Source: Tachypleus tridentatus (Eukaryota > Arthropoda > Merostomata > Xiphosura > Limulidae). From it: a DNA stretch of 64,000 bases. Positions within the stretch are counted from its first letter, which is position 1. Each line of letters opens with the position of its first letter. Shown here piece by piece: positions 34,710 through 47,412 of this stretch. The translations under genes were made by a program, and so were the position numbers. The stretch spans positions 39,584,264 to 39,648,263 of the forward strand of contig NC_134834.1 of assembly GCF_004210375.1 (NCBI RefSeq). Reading direction: 5' to 3'. Below the pieces are notes generated by a model. That model searched no databases and was not told where the DNA came from. It was given only the letters and a program-made list of their open reading frames with translations.

Positions 34710-35187
34710 TTCATTAAATATGCAATCAAAACATTTATATATATATCCTAATCTACTTTTCAGTACTTCTCTGTGCTACAATACATAATTAACATCAATA
34801 ATAAACTTAAGATTGATTTCCTTCATAGAGCCCATTTTATGCTAACAAGCAAAATTTACATTTTGTGGATTTATGTCAATAGGAAATTTTCGGTGAAGTT
34901 TGTCTGATTTATTCAAGGACAACGGCTCAAAAGTTAAATATTTCTGTGCAAGAGCTTTGAAAACCTTGTAGGCTGTTTTCGCGTAGTTACCGGTATCCCA
35001 CAGAGGTGGTTTAGACCTTCTTTAAGGCTCGTTCCTTCACGTATTGAAAGCTATTACAATAAACTCTACTGAAGAGAGGCTTTTCAATGCATAAATAAAG
35101 CTAAAGTAACGATATCTATGAAACTGCTTTAAAAACCTTCTGGAAACGACGCTATAGAACTGGATAACAATCAAGAGGATAAACTGT
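34710..35187. other. No recognisable feature
   Basis: Unique-looking AT-rich sequence between SINE-A copies and the large minisatellite. Confidence 0.4.
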
Positions 35188-35699
35188 TATCGGTTGTAGT
35201 TGTGCGCTCATTCGACAGAGTACATTTTGTATGTCTAAATACATTGACGGTTGTAGTTGCATACGAGTTCAACAAGGTACATTTTTGGTACTTTTAGAGT
35301 GACTATACATATTTGCGGTTGTAGTTATGGACTAGTTCAACAGGGTACCTTTTCAAAATCTAAGTGTATTACGGCTATAGTTATGAACTCATTTAAATGT
35401 TTAATTATATCCATGAATGTCGTTGTGCACCACTTCAACAGGGTAGGATTTAAATGTCTAAGTACCTTTACTGGTCTAGCAATACATTAGTTCAATAGAA
35501 TGTGTTTTCAATGTCTAATTATATTCATTGGTATAATTGTGCCTTCATTTGACATGGTAGATTTTCAAGTATATCTAGGGATGTAACGGCGCATTGGTTC
35601 AGTTGGCCACATTTAGAAATTTTAAGTAAATAAGTATATACAGTACATTTTCAATGAATAAGTACGTTTATAGATATAATTGTGAAACTAGATCAACCG

Positions 35700-35873
35700 T
35701 GTATGTTTCTAATGTAAAATATTATTCATCGCCGTAGTTGTACACTATTTCAACACAGTAAATTTTAGTACATTTTCAGGGATTATATGTTTCTAATGTA
35801 AAATATTATTCATCGCCGTAGTTGTGCACTATTTCAACACAGTAAATTTTAGTACATTTTCAGGGATTATATA
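35700..35873. repeat. Recent 87-bp duplication inside the large minisatellite
   Basis: Two adjacent, almost identical segments start at about 35700 and 35787 (TATGTTTCTAATGTAAAATA...TTTTCAGGGATTATAT). This is far less diverged than the neighbouring units. Confidence 0.75.
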
Positions 35874-37283
35874 AATTTATGACAGTAATTTTACCCTACT
35901 TCAACAAGATATGTTTCCAACGTCTAATTATATTTACTGCTCTAGTTGTGCACTAGTCCAACACGGTACGTTTTAACACATTCTCAGTAAATATGTATAT
36001 TTACTACTGTATCTGTGCACTAGTCCAACAGGGTACCTTTTAACATATTCTCAGTAAATTAGTACATTTACTGTTGAAATTCTTTACTAATTCAATATCC
36101 AGTAATATTCATGGTTGTATTTGTATACTAATTTGACAGGGTACATTTTAAATGTCAAAATATATCTCAGACTGTACTTTTGTACTAGTTGAACAGGGTA
36201 CAATTTAATACATTTTCAGTAATAAAGTAAATTAGCATCTGTAGTTGTGCACTAGTTAGACAGGGTTTGTTTCCAATGTCTATTTACGGTTGTGATTGTG
36301 AAATAATTCAACAGGATACGTCGTTAGAGCCTAACAATTGTATGGATGCAGCTGTGATCTAATTCAATAGAGTGTATTTTCGTCTGTATTTATGCCCCAA
36401 TTTGACACAGTACAATTTAAGTGTGTAAGTATGTTTATGGTTATAGTTTTCACACTAACTGGACAGAGTACAATTTAAATGTCTAAGTATATTTACACCT
36501 GTAGATGTGAACTTTTTTTTTTTTTTGATAGGGTAAGTTTTCAATACCTAAGTATATTTATGGCTGTAGTTGTGCACGAATCTAATAGGGCACGTTTTGA
36601 TTATCTAAGTATATATTCTGTTGTTATGCACTAGTTCAGCAGAGTAAACATTGCATATTTTCAGGAATGAAGTATATTTATGGCTGCAGTTTTGCACTAG
36701 TTTTACAAAATGTTCAATATATAAATACATTTACAACACTATTTAATTACTATTTCGACAGGGAAAGTTTTTAATGCCTAAGTCGGTTTACATGGCTGGT
36801 TCCATGCATTGATTCAACGTAGTATGTTTTAATAAGTAATTATAATTATGTTTGTTGTTGTCTACTGATTTCACAAAGTACGTTACCAATGTTAAAGTGT
36901 AATTCAGGCTGTACTTATCTACTGATTCAACAAAATACATTTTGGTATATTTTCAGTGATTAATTAAATACATTTTCGGATGTGGTTGTGTAGCAGTGTG
37001 ACAGGTATGAATTCTATATCTACGTGTGTTTACAGTTGTAGTTTTCCGCTAGTTTAGTAGGGTAGAATTGGGTCTATTTTTGGTATTTAAGTATATTTAC
37101 GGTAATATATATGCACTAGTTCAAAAGAGCGTATTTTAACATTTTAAGTACATTTACATTTGTTGTAGTGTTCTCGTTTGAGCTGGTTCGTTTTCAATTT
37201 TTAAATATGTGTTTACAGCCGTAATTATGTACTAATCTGACAGAATACGTATATTTCCGGTTGTATTGGTTCGTTAGTTTAAC

Positions 37284-37529
37284 GGCCCAGCACGGCCAGG
37301 TGAATTAAGGCGTGCGACTCGTAATCTGGGGTTCGCGAGTTCGTATCCCCGTAGCACCAATGTAATGTGACGCTCAATCCCACTATTCGTGGGTAAAAGA
37401 GTAGCCCAAGAGTTGACGGTGAGTGGTGATGACTAGCTGCCTTCCCTTTAGTCTTACACTGCAAAATTAGGGACGACTAGCGCAGATAACCCTTGAGTAG
37501 CTTTGCGCGAAATTCAATAAAAACAAAAC
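37284..37529 (+). mobile_element. SINE-A inserted in the minisatellite
   Basis: Nearly complete copy with a short deletion after the head. Flanked by a 10-bp duplication TTAGTTTAAC (37274-37283) and TTAGTTTGAC (37530-37539), which is part of the minisatellite unit. Confidence 0.92.
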
Positions 37530-38494
37530 TTAGTTTGACAGGATACGTTTTCTATGTCTAAAAACATTGATAGCTCTATTTATGCACTAGTTCTATGGGG
37601 TACGATTATAATGTATATTTAAGGATGTAGTTGTGTCATAGTTCCACACTGTACGTGTTTCATGGTTAAGTATTATATAACTGTCGTTGTGCAATAATTC
37701 GAAAGAGTACTTTTTCAGAAACTAAGTATATACTCCTTGTATTTGTTTATTACTTCGACAGGATAGGATTGAAATGTTTAAATATAATTATGAATGTTGT
37801 TGTGCGCTGGATCTACAGAATATGTATTGTCAAAGTAGACATATTGTTATGTTTGTTCAATATGGTTCATTTTCAATACCTAAGAATATTTACGAGAGAA
37901 GTTGTGAACTAGTCCAAAAGGGCACGATTTAAATAAGTGTTCTTAAGGTTGTAGTTATGCTCTCATTTGATAGGGTACATTTTCAATATCTAAGTATATT
38001 TTCGACTGTATTTGTACACTCTTTCAATATCATACATTTGGGTATAATTGTGCGATAGTTCGAAGGAGTAGATTTTTAGTAACTAAGTATATCTCCTCTG
38101 TATTTGTTCACTATTTCTACAGGGTACGTTTTTAATGACTAAATATATATTTTCGCCTATTTAAGTTTACTATTTTAACAGGTGTAGTTGTGCATTAGTT
38201 CAACAGGCTATTTTTTAACATATAAATATATTTAGAAATTAAGTTGTGAACTATTTAAATAAAATACAATTTGAAATACTTTCAGTGGATAAGTGTATTT
38301 TTAATGTAGTTGTGTACTATTTTCAACAGTAATACATTTTTAGCTGTAGTAGTGCACTATTTGACAGTGTACAAATTCAATGTGTAAACGTATTTTCGGC
38401 TATATTTGTTCAGAAGCTCAACTGGATAAGTTGTCAATACCTAAGTATATTTACGGTTGCAGCAGTGTACTAGTTTGAAAAAGTACGTTTTTAA

Positions 38495-38635
38495 CAGTGG
38501 CAGATTTAAGGTTGTGTGGGCGCAGGGGCTAATAATTTTTGTGGGTTTTACACCCCATATAATTTTACATAAAATAAAATTATCAATGAGCCCTGGGGCA
38601 GAGGCCCCTCTAGCCCCTACCTAGATACGCCATTG
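38495..38635 (+). mobile_element. 141-bp hAT-type MITE, copy 1
   Basis: Ends CAGTGGCAGAT and ATACGCCATTG are short inverted repeats. The flanks GTTTTTAA and GTTTACAA are a diverged 8-bp duplication. It has no coding capacity and equals the length of the copy at 47272-47412. Confidence 0.82.
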
Positions 38636-38779
38636 GTTTACAATGCCGCAGTATATTTTCAGCACTCGTTTTTAATGACATAATATATTTTCGGTTGCAT
38701 TAGTTCACTTGGTTAGAAGGATATGTTTTCTATGCCTAAATATATTTACAACTGTAGTTTAGCGATTATTCCACAGGGT

Positions 38780-38898
38780 GTGCGTGTGTTTTTGTTTTTC
38801 ATAACTAACCCACATCGAACTGATCTGCTATGTCCACTGTAAGAGACCCAAAATCCTGATTATGTCGTTTTAAATCTGAAGACTTACTGCTAGTCAAC
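38780..38898 (-). mobile_element. SINE-B copy inserted in the minisatellite
   Basis: Minus-strand SINE-B: GTTTTTCATAACTAACCCAC tail side, then AAAATCCTGATTATGTCG and GAAGACTTACTGCTAGTCAA head side. Confidence 0.7.
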
Positions 38899-39376
38899 CA
38901 AACAAACTCCAGAGGTTGTTTAGTGCTTAAATATATTTACTGCTATATTTGTTCACTTGGTCAAGAAGGCACGTTTTCAATGTTTGGTCATATTTATGAG
39001 TGTAGTTGCGAACTAGTTCGGCATAATACGATTTAAATATATAACTATATTTGTGGGCAAAGTTTTATAGTAGTTCACCAAGATATTATTTAAGTGTCTA
39101 AATATACTCGATGGTGTAAGTGTACTCCATTTAAACAAGATCGATTTCGGCATCTTTTCAGTGGTTAAGTATTTCTTTGGCTGTAGTTGTGCACTAATTT
39201 GACAATATAGAAATTCAACGTCTATTTCCTGTTGTATTTGCTCACATGTTGAATACGGTAAGTTTTGAATGCATAGATACATCTATGGTATTAATTGTGC
39301 ATTAAATCAACATTTTGGTACGTTTTCAGTAATTAAATTTATTTACGCTGTAGTTATGTCATACTTCCACATTGTA

Positions 39377-39444
39377 AGTTCTTCATGGTTAAGTATATAT
39401 ATATATATAAGTTCTTCATGGTTAAGTATATATATATATATATG
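39377..39444. repeat. Short tandem duplication with (TA)n
   Basis: GTTCTTCATGGTTAAG followed by (TA)n occurs twice in a row, a slippage-type duplication within the minisatellite. Confidence 0.7.
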
Positions 39445-40063
39445 GCTATAGTTGTGCAGTAATTCGAATGAGTGCATTTTTTGTAACTAAGTACACTTCC
39501 CCCTGTTTTTGTTCACAACTTCTACAGGGTATTTTATTAATGACTAAGTGTATTGTCGCTTTATTAATTATATAGCTTGACAGGGTACGATTAAATGTTA
39601 TACGTATATTTATGGATGTATTTGTGCATTAGTTCAACAAGGTACAATTTAAATATCTAAATATATTTATGGCTGTTGTTGTGAGGTATTTGAACTGGGT
39701 AGGTTTTAGTACATTTTCAGTTATTAAGTATACTTACCACTGTAGTAGTACATTCACTGACAGGGTACATCTTAAATATCTAAGTATATTTATGGCTGAT
39801 GTTGTGCACTAATTCAACAGGGCACGTTTTCAATGTGTATATTCACGGCTGGCGCTGTTCACTACATTAAAACGATACGTTTCCAATGTTTAAATATACG
39901 TACAGCTGTAGTCGTTCGTTATTTCAATACAACAAATTTTGGTATATTTTCAAGGACTAAATACTTTTATCTGTAGCTGTGCATGAATTTGACTGGGTAT
40001 GAATTCAATGACTAAGCCTATCTCTGTCTGTTTCTTTTTCACAACTTCAACAGGGTAGGTTTT

Positions 40064-43000
40064 TAGTGAAAAGAATGCATATGTTATACATTACACTCCT
40101 TTTCATGAGTGAATTTTTTTACTGGGACAGATTGAAAAGTGTGGAGGAAAAGGATGCTAACTTTTCATATGACCAGATTTTCAAGTAAGCTCTTTCAGAA
40201 GGTAAAAATAAATGATTTACTGAGTAGAAATAGTATAATTTAGTATTCGTCAAAATGTGACACAGTTTTCACCTTAGAACAACATGGCGTATACTTTTAT
40301 AGCTATATTCAGACGACCTAGTAGCACAATCAAGAACTTATTTAATATTTCTCAATTATCACTGAGCATCTGCATTTATTTAACTTTTAAAGTCTTCTCA
40401 TAATATTTTGACAAAACTACTTGAAATTATGTAATTAGGATCTTAACTGTTAGGAAATATAAACAAAGAAAAATATTTTTAGAAAAACAAATGGTGGCCC
40501 TGAAAAAAAAGAGGGGTGTCAAAACTTTTTTTTGCATTTTCAAGCTTGGCTGAAACGATTTATTTAAAAATTGGGTCCGTTTAAAACACTAACAGAAATC
40601 AGTATTTTTCAACAATTCAAATTGGTATCCAAATATTGTTCCAGGGGGTTTATAGGGGTTCTAAGGTCTAGAGTAGTAGCTTTATATATAAAAGGTGGTA
40701 TGTTCAAGTTCGAAACATTAATAATGGGACTGTCTAATTGGGCTACCAAACGATTATGAAAACTCTCGTGATTGACCGCATAGACGTATATACATACTAA
40801 CGTGAACATTCAAAAATAGGTGTACATGCATTTTTACAAAGTCGTCATTTGTTATGTATTTTCATTTATAATTTATTATTTATAAATGTAATATTTTAGA
40901 CAAATGTAGAAAATATTGTGTATGATCGCCTAGATTTTTGAAAGTTCGTTTCTATTTCGCAAAACGTATTTACCATAATTTCTTTTCTTTCTTCTATAAT
41001 ATTGACACACTTAGTCTGATTCAAAATTAACGTTTTATATTATCGTTCTTCGGTGTGCAGAAATCTTCTGACTAACTTAAGATTTTTATTCTAAAATAAT
41101 CACTGCTGGAAGCGTTTAGGAATTTTAAGTTGATTCTGGAAAGTTCAGCAAAACAGTCAGGGGAACAACCAATTTCTCAAAAGAGGCTAAGTCCCCTGAA
41201 AAGTCAGTCATTCCGAAAAAGCTACATCTCTGTAAAGCAGAGAGCCTATGATTACTGATAAACATCTCCATTTTGTCTTATTACTGGCAGCAATACTAGT
41301 GAATCAGGAAGGACCGAGTTACAGATTGGCTTTCTCGGCCAGAGAGTGTAATGCTTGGTGAAATATAAAACTTCGCTTCACATCCAAGCCTCGGTTCCTA
41401 CGTGAGCATCACAGATCCTCTGAGTTTGGTCTGGAATTAGTGTGGGTATCTTTTTCCTTGTTGTAGATTGTTTTATGAAAAAAAGAGATAGATTCTAAGA
41501 AAGAACGGAAACAAAGACGAAAGATTCGGATTGGCTTTAAGCTGAATCTTTGTCATGGCATCAAAATTACCTTAGCTTACTCGGAGTGACTTCCCATACT
41601 TTAGACTGAATCATGCACACACTGTGGTAACTTTAGACAATATTAATTAATAATTTAATTAATTCCCAGGTAACAAAAGGATCGAAAGATTCAGTAAGTG
41701 ATCATCGAAATAAAAGTATGTGATTAATCAACATATACGTGAGATAATCAAAAAGATAACTGATAACTATGCAGTCAAACATAAAACCTTTAATGGCATT
41801 TAACAGATATAAATAATCACAAAACTCCGGCACACACTGACAAAATTATCGAAAAACTACATAAGATTCAACATAATAAAGTTCAAGTTACAATGAGAGG
41901 AAGTTGAATTCAGGACGTGAAGTCGAGTGAAGCTTGAGAAACGAAATGATCTGGCACAATGAAAGAACAGCAGACATTCATAGAAACCTTTAGGTTTCAC
42001 TGATACAAGGCCAAGAAAGGACTTCATGAATTAGGTTTTAATCAGTTCAAGAAATCACACAACCATTCCTCGATGTTATGGTTGATTGTTAACCCTTCCC
42101 ACATCTGTAACAAGTTCTAATTATACAAAGACATAGCAAAATATTAAACATTTTATAGGAAACAACTTATTAATTATATAAAAGTAGGGTGAAAGTATAA
42201 ATATTTTACAATTCTTTATCTCGGGAAGGCTTCGTCTGAAATTATTTTAACATTAACTTTGGATAAAATTATAGAGAACAAACTTGTTATTACTATACAA
42301 ACTTTAACGCTAGACAGACAACACAAATGTAAAGTCTAACTATTTACTAATAGCATGTATCATCATACATTACAGAATAGGACAAAATGGACACCTCTCA
42401 AAAGACAAATAATACTTAATATACACTTTATCGATTAACCGATTGCTCCCAGTATACATTTAAATAACGTCAAACTACTGTTACCAACAAAGCATAGATG
42501 CACAGTAAAGAAAACACATGTAAAAACAAACATTTGTCAAAATCATAATGATTGTCGAACTGAAAATTACCAATCATAATGAAAAATGTATTGTAGAGGT
42601 AAATATTTATCACACCCTGCAATAGTTTAAAACAGTACGTACAACATCTGATAATATTTACACTCCAAGTTTTAAAAAAATAAACCATTTATGGCCCTTA
42701 TAAAACAAAAACTAATTCATCAGTAGTAAAGAAACTAAATATCGACAAACTGTTCTGAAAGTTCAACGGGTTAACACACCATTTAACTCTACTCACATCA
42801 CTTGGCCATTGTTAAACTTCTTAATACACGGACGAAAATGGAGCATTAACTGCTTTCTTTCTTTTACCAATTTCGTATTGGTAAAATACGAAACTCAAAT
42901 CAGTATGTAAATAAATGCCAGGGTGTCTTTATTTAGTTAAAGTCAAACTAAAAAGAAATGAAACAAACTGAGTTTTTAAGAGCTATACGATACCAAACAT

Positions 43001-43084
43001 TAGTTATATAAGAAATTCTTATTTTTTATTTAGCCCTCAGGAAATTCACTTGAATAAATGCTAAGGTTATTACATTTCTTTCCA
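40064..43084. other. No recognisable feature
   Basis: Three kilobases of AT-rich sequence without a coding frame, RNA gene or repeat I can name. Confidence 0.4.
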
Positions 43085-43378
43085 GATATTTTGGAATATC
43101 ATGGTCATTTTAGTTAATATCATATTCAATTGTAGTTAATGTAGTTAATATCAAGGTCAGTTGAAGTTAATGTAGTTAATATCATGATCAGTGAAAGTTA
43201 ATGTAGATAATATCATGGTCAGTTGTAGTTAATACCATAGTCAGTTGTGTTTAATATCATGGTCAGTTGTAATTAATGTAGTTAATGTCATAATCAGTTG
43301 TAGTTACTGGAGTTAATATCATGGTCAGTTGAAATTAATGTAGTTAATATCAAGGTCAGTTGTAGTTAATGTAATTAT
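43085..43378. repeat. Minisatellite, unit about 30 bp
   Basis: About nine units of the form AGTTAATATCATGGTCAG + TTGTAGTTAATGT. Several units lack the second half. Confidence 0.85.
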
Positions 43379-43990
43379 TTTATTAGGTTAATTAAAGCAC
43401 AAGTAACTAAATAAAATACAACTCACAATAATTTAATCACATATAACTCACGATAATATAAAGCTAGAATTTAATCAAAAGCAAAAATTGCCACAAAACT
43501 GAATAAAAACAAATCATATACGAATTACATCAATACATAAATGTTTAGTTACATAATAAAGGAAACGGAAACTGTGTGAAGACAAAGTGAGCTTTAACTG
43601 AATTCACATTGCATATACAAGTTATTGAGCTGCACCCAGATAACATTCTAAGAGCTCAATATACACAAGGAAATTTATCTTGATCACAGAGAACGTCTGT
43701 GCCATCAATTGTCAAAAAACAGTTTTATTTCTGAGTTTATTGTGGAATCCTAACGTACATAATTATGTAGTCATATATTAGTACTTTGACAATTAAAATT
43801 ATATAACTTGTGTTTTCCGCAGAAAATACATTTAGAGCTTTCAATAGAAGGAGAGTCAATCCATAACTCAACCATTCCAAATCATAACCATTGTCAGACG
43901 GTCTAGTCTTTTGATATGAGGGAAACATCATCGGTTATATGATAGTGTGCCAAACCAAATTATCTAAGACTTTATGGAAAAGTTTATTCA
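43379..43990. other. No recognisable feature
   Basis: AT-rich sequence without identifiable content. Confidence 0.4.
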
Positions 43991-43999
43991 GCAATGATG

Positions 44000-44305
44000 T
44001 ATTCTTAGCTTTTAATTTTAAACTTTCTCATCATTGAGCAGGAGGGACAGAGATACAATTTGGAGAGATGTCGCGAGAAGATGGAATTCATTGGTATGGA
44101 TGAAACAGTGTTAGATAGCATGTCTTCTCTAGTGAAGAGGCTACCTGATGTATATGGAAATTACCATATGCTCGAGAATTTTTTTATAAATAAGGCATTC
44201 CAACTAAACCTGAATGCATACTTTGTATCTTCTCAAAAGAAAAAAGGCGATCCTCAAAACTTTGCATTTTCATTGATGTTAGCTTATGCAGATTTATCTA
44301 ACTAG
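44000..44305 (+). pseudogene. Probable piggyBac-type transposase fragment
   Basis: An 81-residue frame (44060-44305) contains LVKRLPDVYGNYHMLENFFI and AFQLNLNAYFVSSQKKKGDP. The order resembles the piggyBac segment with a catalytic Asp in a DNFFTS motif followed by a GYFATGT-like strand; here the Asp is replaced by Glu (LENFF). The match is from motif memory and the flanks show no terminal repeats, so this is tentative. It could instead be an unrelated fragment. Confidence 0.4.
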
Positions 44306-44686
44306 AGAGAACTGGTGTCATATGTTTGGTGCCACTAAACCCGACACGTAATCACGAGAAAAAATAAGAAAAACTTATTATAGCATAAGATAATAAATTT
44401 AGCTTATCACGACACAAACACTAGTGTTATGCAACCCAGAAAACGGCTCCCATGTAGGTTTCCCTGAAGTATTAGGAATGTAATAACACTTTTAACGCTT
44501 AAGTATAAATTAATAAAACTGAACAAATATCAGAGCATGCTTGAACATAGCCTATGTTAATCATGGAAATGAAGATAAAAAAAGATACAAAGATTCTAAT
44601 TGTGCTTTAGGAGATTAAACAAAGTAATACATACCACACTTTTATGCTTTTAGACAGATTAATGCATGTCTGGATACTTTGAAGAG
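44306..44686. other. No recognisable feature
   Basis: AT-rich sequence between the piggyBac-like fragment and a SINE-B. Confidence 0.35.
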
Positions 44687-44800
44687 TCCCCCACTAGTAT
44701 ACAGCGGCAAGTTTACAGATTTACAACGCGAAATTCAGGGGTTCGATTCTCCTCTGTTGACTCAGCACATAGCCCGATGTGGTTTTGCTATAAACACACA
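44687..44800 (+). mobile_element. SINE-B copy
   Basis: CCCCACTAGTATACAGCGG, GATTTACAACGCGAAATTCA, B box GGTTCGATTCTCC, then ACATAGCCCGATGTGGTTTT and GCTATAAACACAC. Confidence 0.82.
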
Positions 44801-45360
44801 CGTTTTGAGGAATTTCACTTGCTCATCACTTTAGCCTTTAAATGTAGTTTAAGAAAAGCATATCACTAAAGGTTTGATTGTTTTCTGAATTTTGCGCAAA
44901 GTTACATGCATCATGCCATTTAGTGGTTTATGTGCCAATAGTGTTTTAGAGTCAGGTCACAACTTCGTTGGATGTTAATATTTTACCACCAGTAATTTGA
45001 TGAAGAAATCTCAGAACTATGTGTTTCCAAGAAAAACGAGTTTCATGGTTCTTCTTGTGATAAAGAGCAACTCCAAGTGTGTGAAGTCTATCTTCTCAAT
45101 AATAAAATCACTTACAACCTAGCCATTGAAAAGTTGTGGGTATCTATAAAATGTATTTAAAATACTAACAACATTTAGCTGAAAAATTGTCTATTTGCTA
45201 CTATAATAAAAATAAAATCTAAGTGTCTTGGAATTCAAAAGAAGTGTGATTACTGTAAATGATGTAAACTTTATTTTTCTGTGTTCTTAATATTTATATT
45301 ATGTATTTGAAATGCATAATAAGAAGTGATATATATAAGAAGAAATAATATGTTTATAAG
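44801..45360. other. No gene; tiny SINE-A tail fragment
   Basis: GAATTTTGCGCAAAGTTAC at about 44886-44904 is a minus-strand SINE-A tail fragment. Nothing else is recognisable. Confidence 0.4.
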
Positions 45361-45575
45361 TGTTTGTTTCTCTGTTTTGAATTTCATGCAAAGCTACACA
45401 AGGGGTATCTGTGCTAGCCGTCCCTAATTTAGCAGTGCAAGACTAGAGGGAAGGCAGCTAGTCATCACCAGCCACTCTTTTACCAACAAATAGTGGGAGT
45501 GACCGTTTCATAATAACGCCCACACGGCTGAAAGGTCAAACATGTTTGGTGAGACGGACATTTCGAACCCGCAAG
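45361..45575 (-). mobile_element. SINE-A copy, internally deleted
   Basis: Minus-strand tail and body with a short deletion (CATCACCAGCCACTCTTTTA) and truncated head ending near CATTTCGAACCCGCAAG. Confidence 0.82.
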
Positions 45576-46617
45576 ATTTATTCTACTGATTAACAATCTT
45601 TACATATGCGAGTGGGAAAAAAAAAAAAGAATCGTCATTCAGTTCTGTTTTTGTTGTTTTTCGGATGTTATAACTAGCGAAGGATTGGTTATTTTCTGTG
45701 TGTGTTTGCATTGGTGGTTTAATAAATAATAAATTAATTCTTACAAGATTTTTACGTATACTGTGTAACTAAAGTAGGACACCAGATGTTAATACCATAA
45801 TAATATTATTTCAGTTCTACCTAAAATCGGTCCTGGGTAATAATATTGATTTTTAAACATTTTGTGAGAAATGTCTTGAAATCATTTAAGGACAAATATT
45901 TTGAAATTTTATCGTATTAACCTGTCGTGAAAGTTATAAAGTTCTGTACAAAACAATGCTATAAAAACGGTGTTAACAGTGTTTCCTATACGGTTATTTT
46001 CTAACCATATTTTGTTATCAAAATTTAACAAACGGTCCCTACTTTTGTGCTCGAGTAGTGTCACCTGAACGTTTTGTGTGAAAACTTCTAAGGGTTAATA
46101 GCTACTAAACGTCTGAGTATCGCCACAGAACTTTACCGTCATATTTTATTGAGTTCAACGAAGCATGAAGATCTGGTCATAGAGAAGGATATTACACAAA
46201 AGATTCGGGCTTGCTGTATCACTTCCTGAGTTTGGCAGGAGGGTGCTGTGTCAGGGGCCTTGATATCAACACAAAAGCGTTGAGAGTCGAGTGGGAAATA
46301 GGTTTGTCTGTTGAAGTGACCCTTTCAGAGGGTTCTAAAGCGCGACATATCGCGATAGATCAATTATCGAGACTGCACAATAGTCGTCTGTTCTCATCAT
46401 TGTTACCAGTCGCTACGCCTACTGGTCGTCCAGCACTCTCCCCCTCTTAACTTGGCCATTTATCTATATGCTTTCATCCAATAGTAAAGCACAAAAGGTG
46501 TCACAATTCAATCGGTCTTGACGTGACATTTCATGTTAGTGAAAAAACCCTGTTAACTACATCCCCAAACTTTTGTTACTAAAGCAACTCCCAGGCACGT
46601 TATTGAGAGAAATTATG
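45576..46617. other. No recognisable feature
   Basis: The plus-strand frame 46211-46450 has no recognisable domain. No repeat is evident. Confidence 0.4.
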
Positions 46618-46979
46618 TACGCTCGAAAACCGTTGCAAAATTGTGTTCACAAATCTAGTGTTTGTTTAACGTTCCGTTTTGAGATTTTTATTGGATTTAA
46701 CCTCTTGGTTCGGCTGAATCTAAGTGTTTCAATCATCTACAGTACGCAATACCATCGTGGCATGCGTAACAAAATGAATCAATGTTATCATGACATACGA
46801 AACATTAAGTCATATAATCTTTTTTGTAGTTTTCATGTATGATCACGACATAGTAAACAATGAATTAAGTACTCTACTAAGATAAAATACGCTCCAAAAT
46901 CGTTGCAAGTTTGTGTTCACAAACCTCGTATTTATTTAGCGTTCTATGAGATTTTTATTGAAGTTAAGGTCTTGGTTCA
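46618..46979. repeat. Direct duplication, about 95 bp, 270-bp period
   Basis: Segments 46618-46714 and 46888-46979 share TACGCTC-AAAA-CGTTGCAA, TTGTGTTCACAAA and GAGATTTTTATTG. The intervening sequence is not obviously repeated. Confidence 0.72.
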
Positions 46980-47271
46980 CAGCTATATTGCACCAATATC
47001 GTTTAAATCAAGAGCTATATTAAGAGTTTCATTTGACTTTGTTTCTTGGTAATTTTGAATGAAACTAGTAGTTCATGTCTTTTTTTTATTTCACGACTAA
47101 AACTAGCTGTGGAGAGAAAATAGGTGTTATCCTATGCTTTTATGTTGACCTAGTAGCATATCAAAATCCACGCATTGTACGAATGAAAATTGAATTTTAA
47201 TAAACATTTTAATCTGTTTTTTCTAAGTCATATTTTAGTGCACTCCGGTTCACTTAGCAAGCATCTTTATC
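46980..47271. other. No recognisable feature
   Basis: Short AT-rich interval. Confidence 0.35.
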
Positions 47272-47412
47272 TTGTAGCAAATTTAAGGTTGTGTGTGCCC
47301 AGGGGCTAATAATTTTTCTGAGCCCTACATCCCATGTAATTTTACATAGAATAAAATTGTTAATGAACCTTGGGGCTGAACCCCCTCTAGCCCCTATCTA
47401 AATACGCCACTG
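47272..47412 (+). mobile_element. 141-bp hAT-type MITE, copy 2
   Basis: About 85% identical by eye to 38495-38635 over the full length. Flanks TCTTTATC (47264-47271) and TCTTTATA (47413-47420) form a near-perfect 8-bp duplication. Confidence 0.85.

Larger units (their letters stand above)
35188..40063. repeat. 4.9-kb minisatellite, unit about 56 bp
   Basis: Roughly 80 diverged copies of a unit like TGGCTGTAGTTGTGCACTAG + TTCAACAGGGTACG + TTTTCAATGTCTAAG + TATATTTA. Some units carry an extra block with ACATTTTCAGTAATTAAG, giving longer repeats. The array is invaded by a SINE-A (37284-37529), a 141-bp MITE (38495-38635) and a SINE-B (38780-38898), and each insertion resumes mid-unit. Small frames inside are incidental. 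Confidence 0.92.

Noticed and set aside
35188..40063. CRISPR-like array
   Set aside because: Regular repeats are present but units are contiguous and diverged, without unique spacers, and the DNA is eukaryotic. It is a minisatellite.
46211..46450. 79-residue plus-strand ORF
   Set aside because: No domain, no neighbouring coding matches and no support from repeats.
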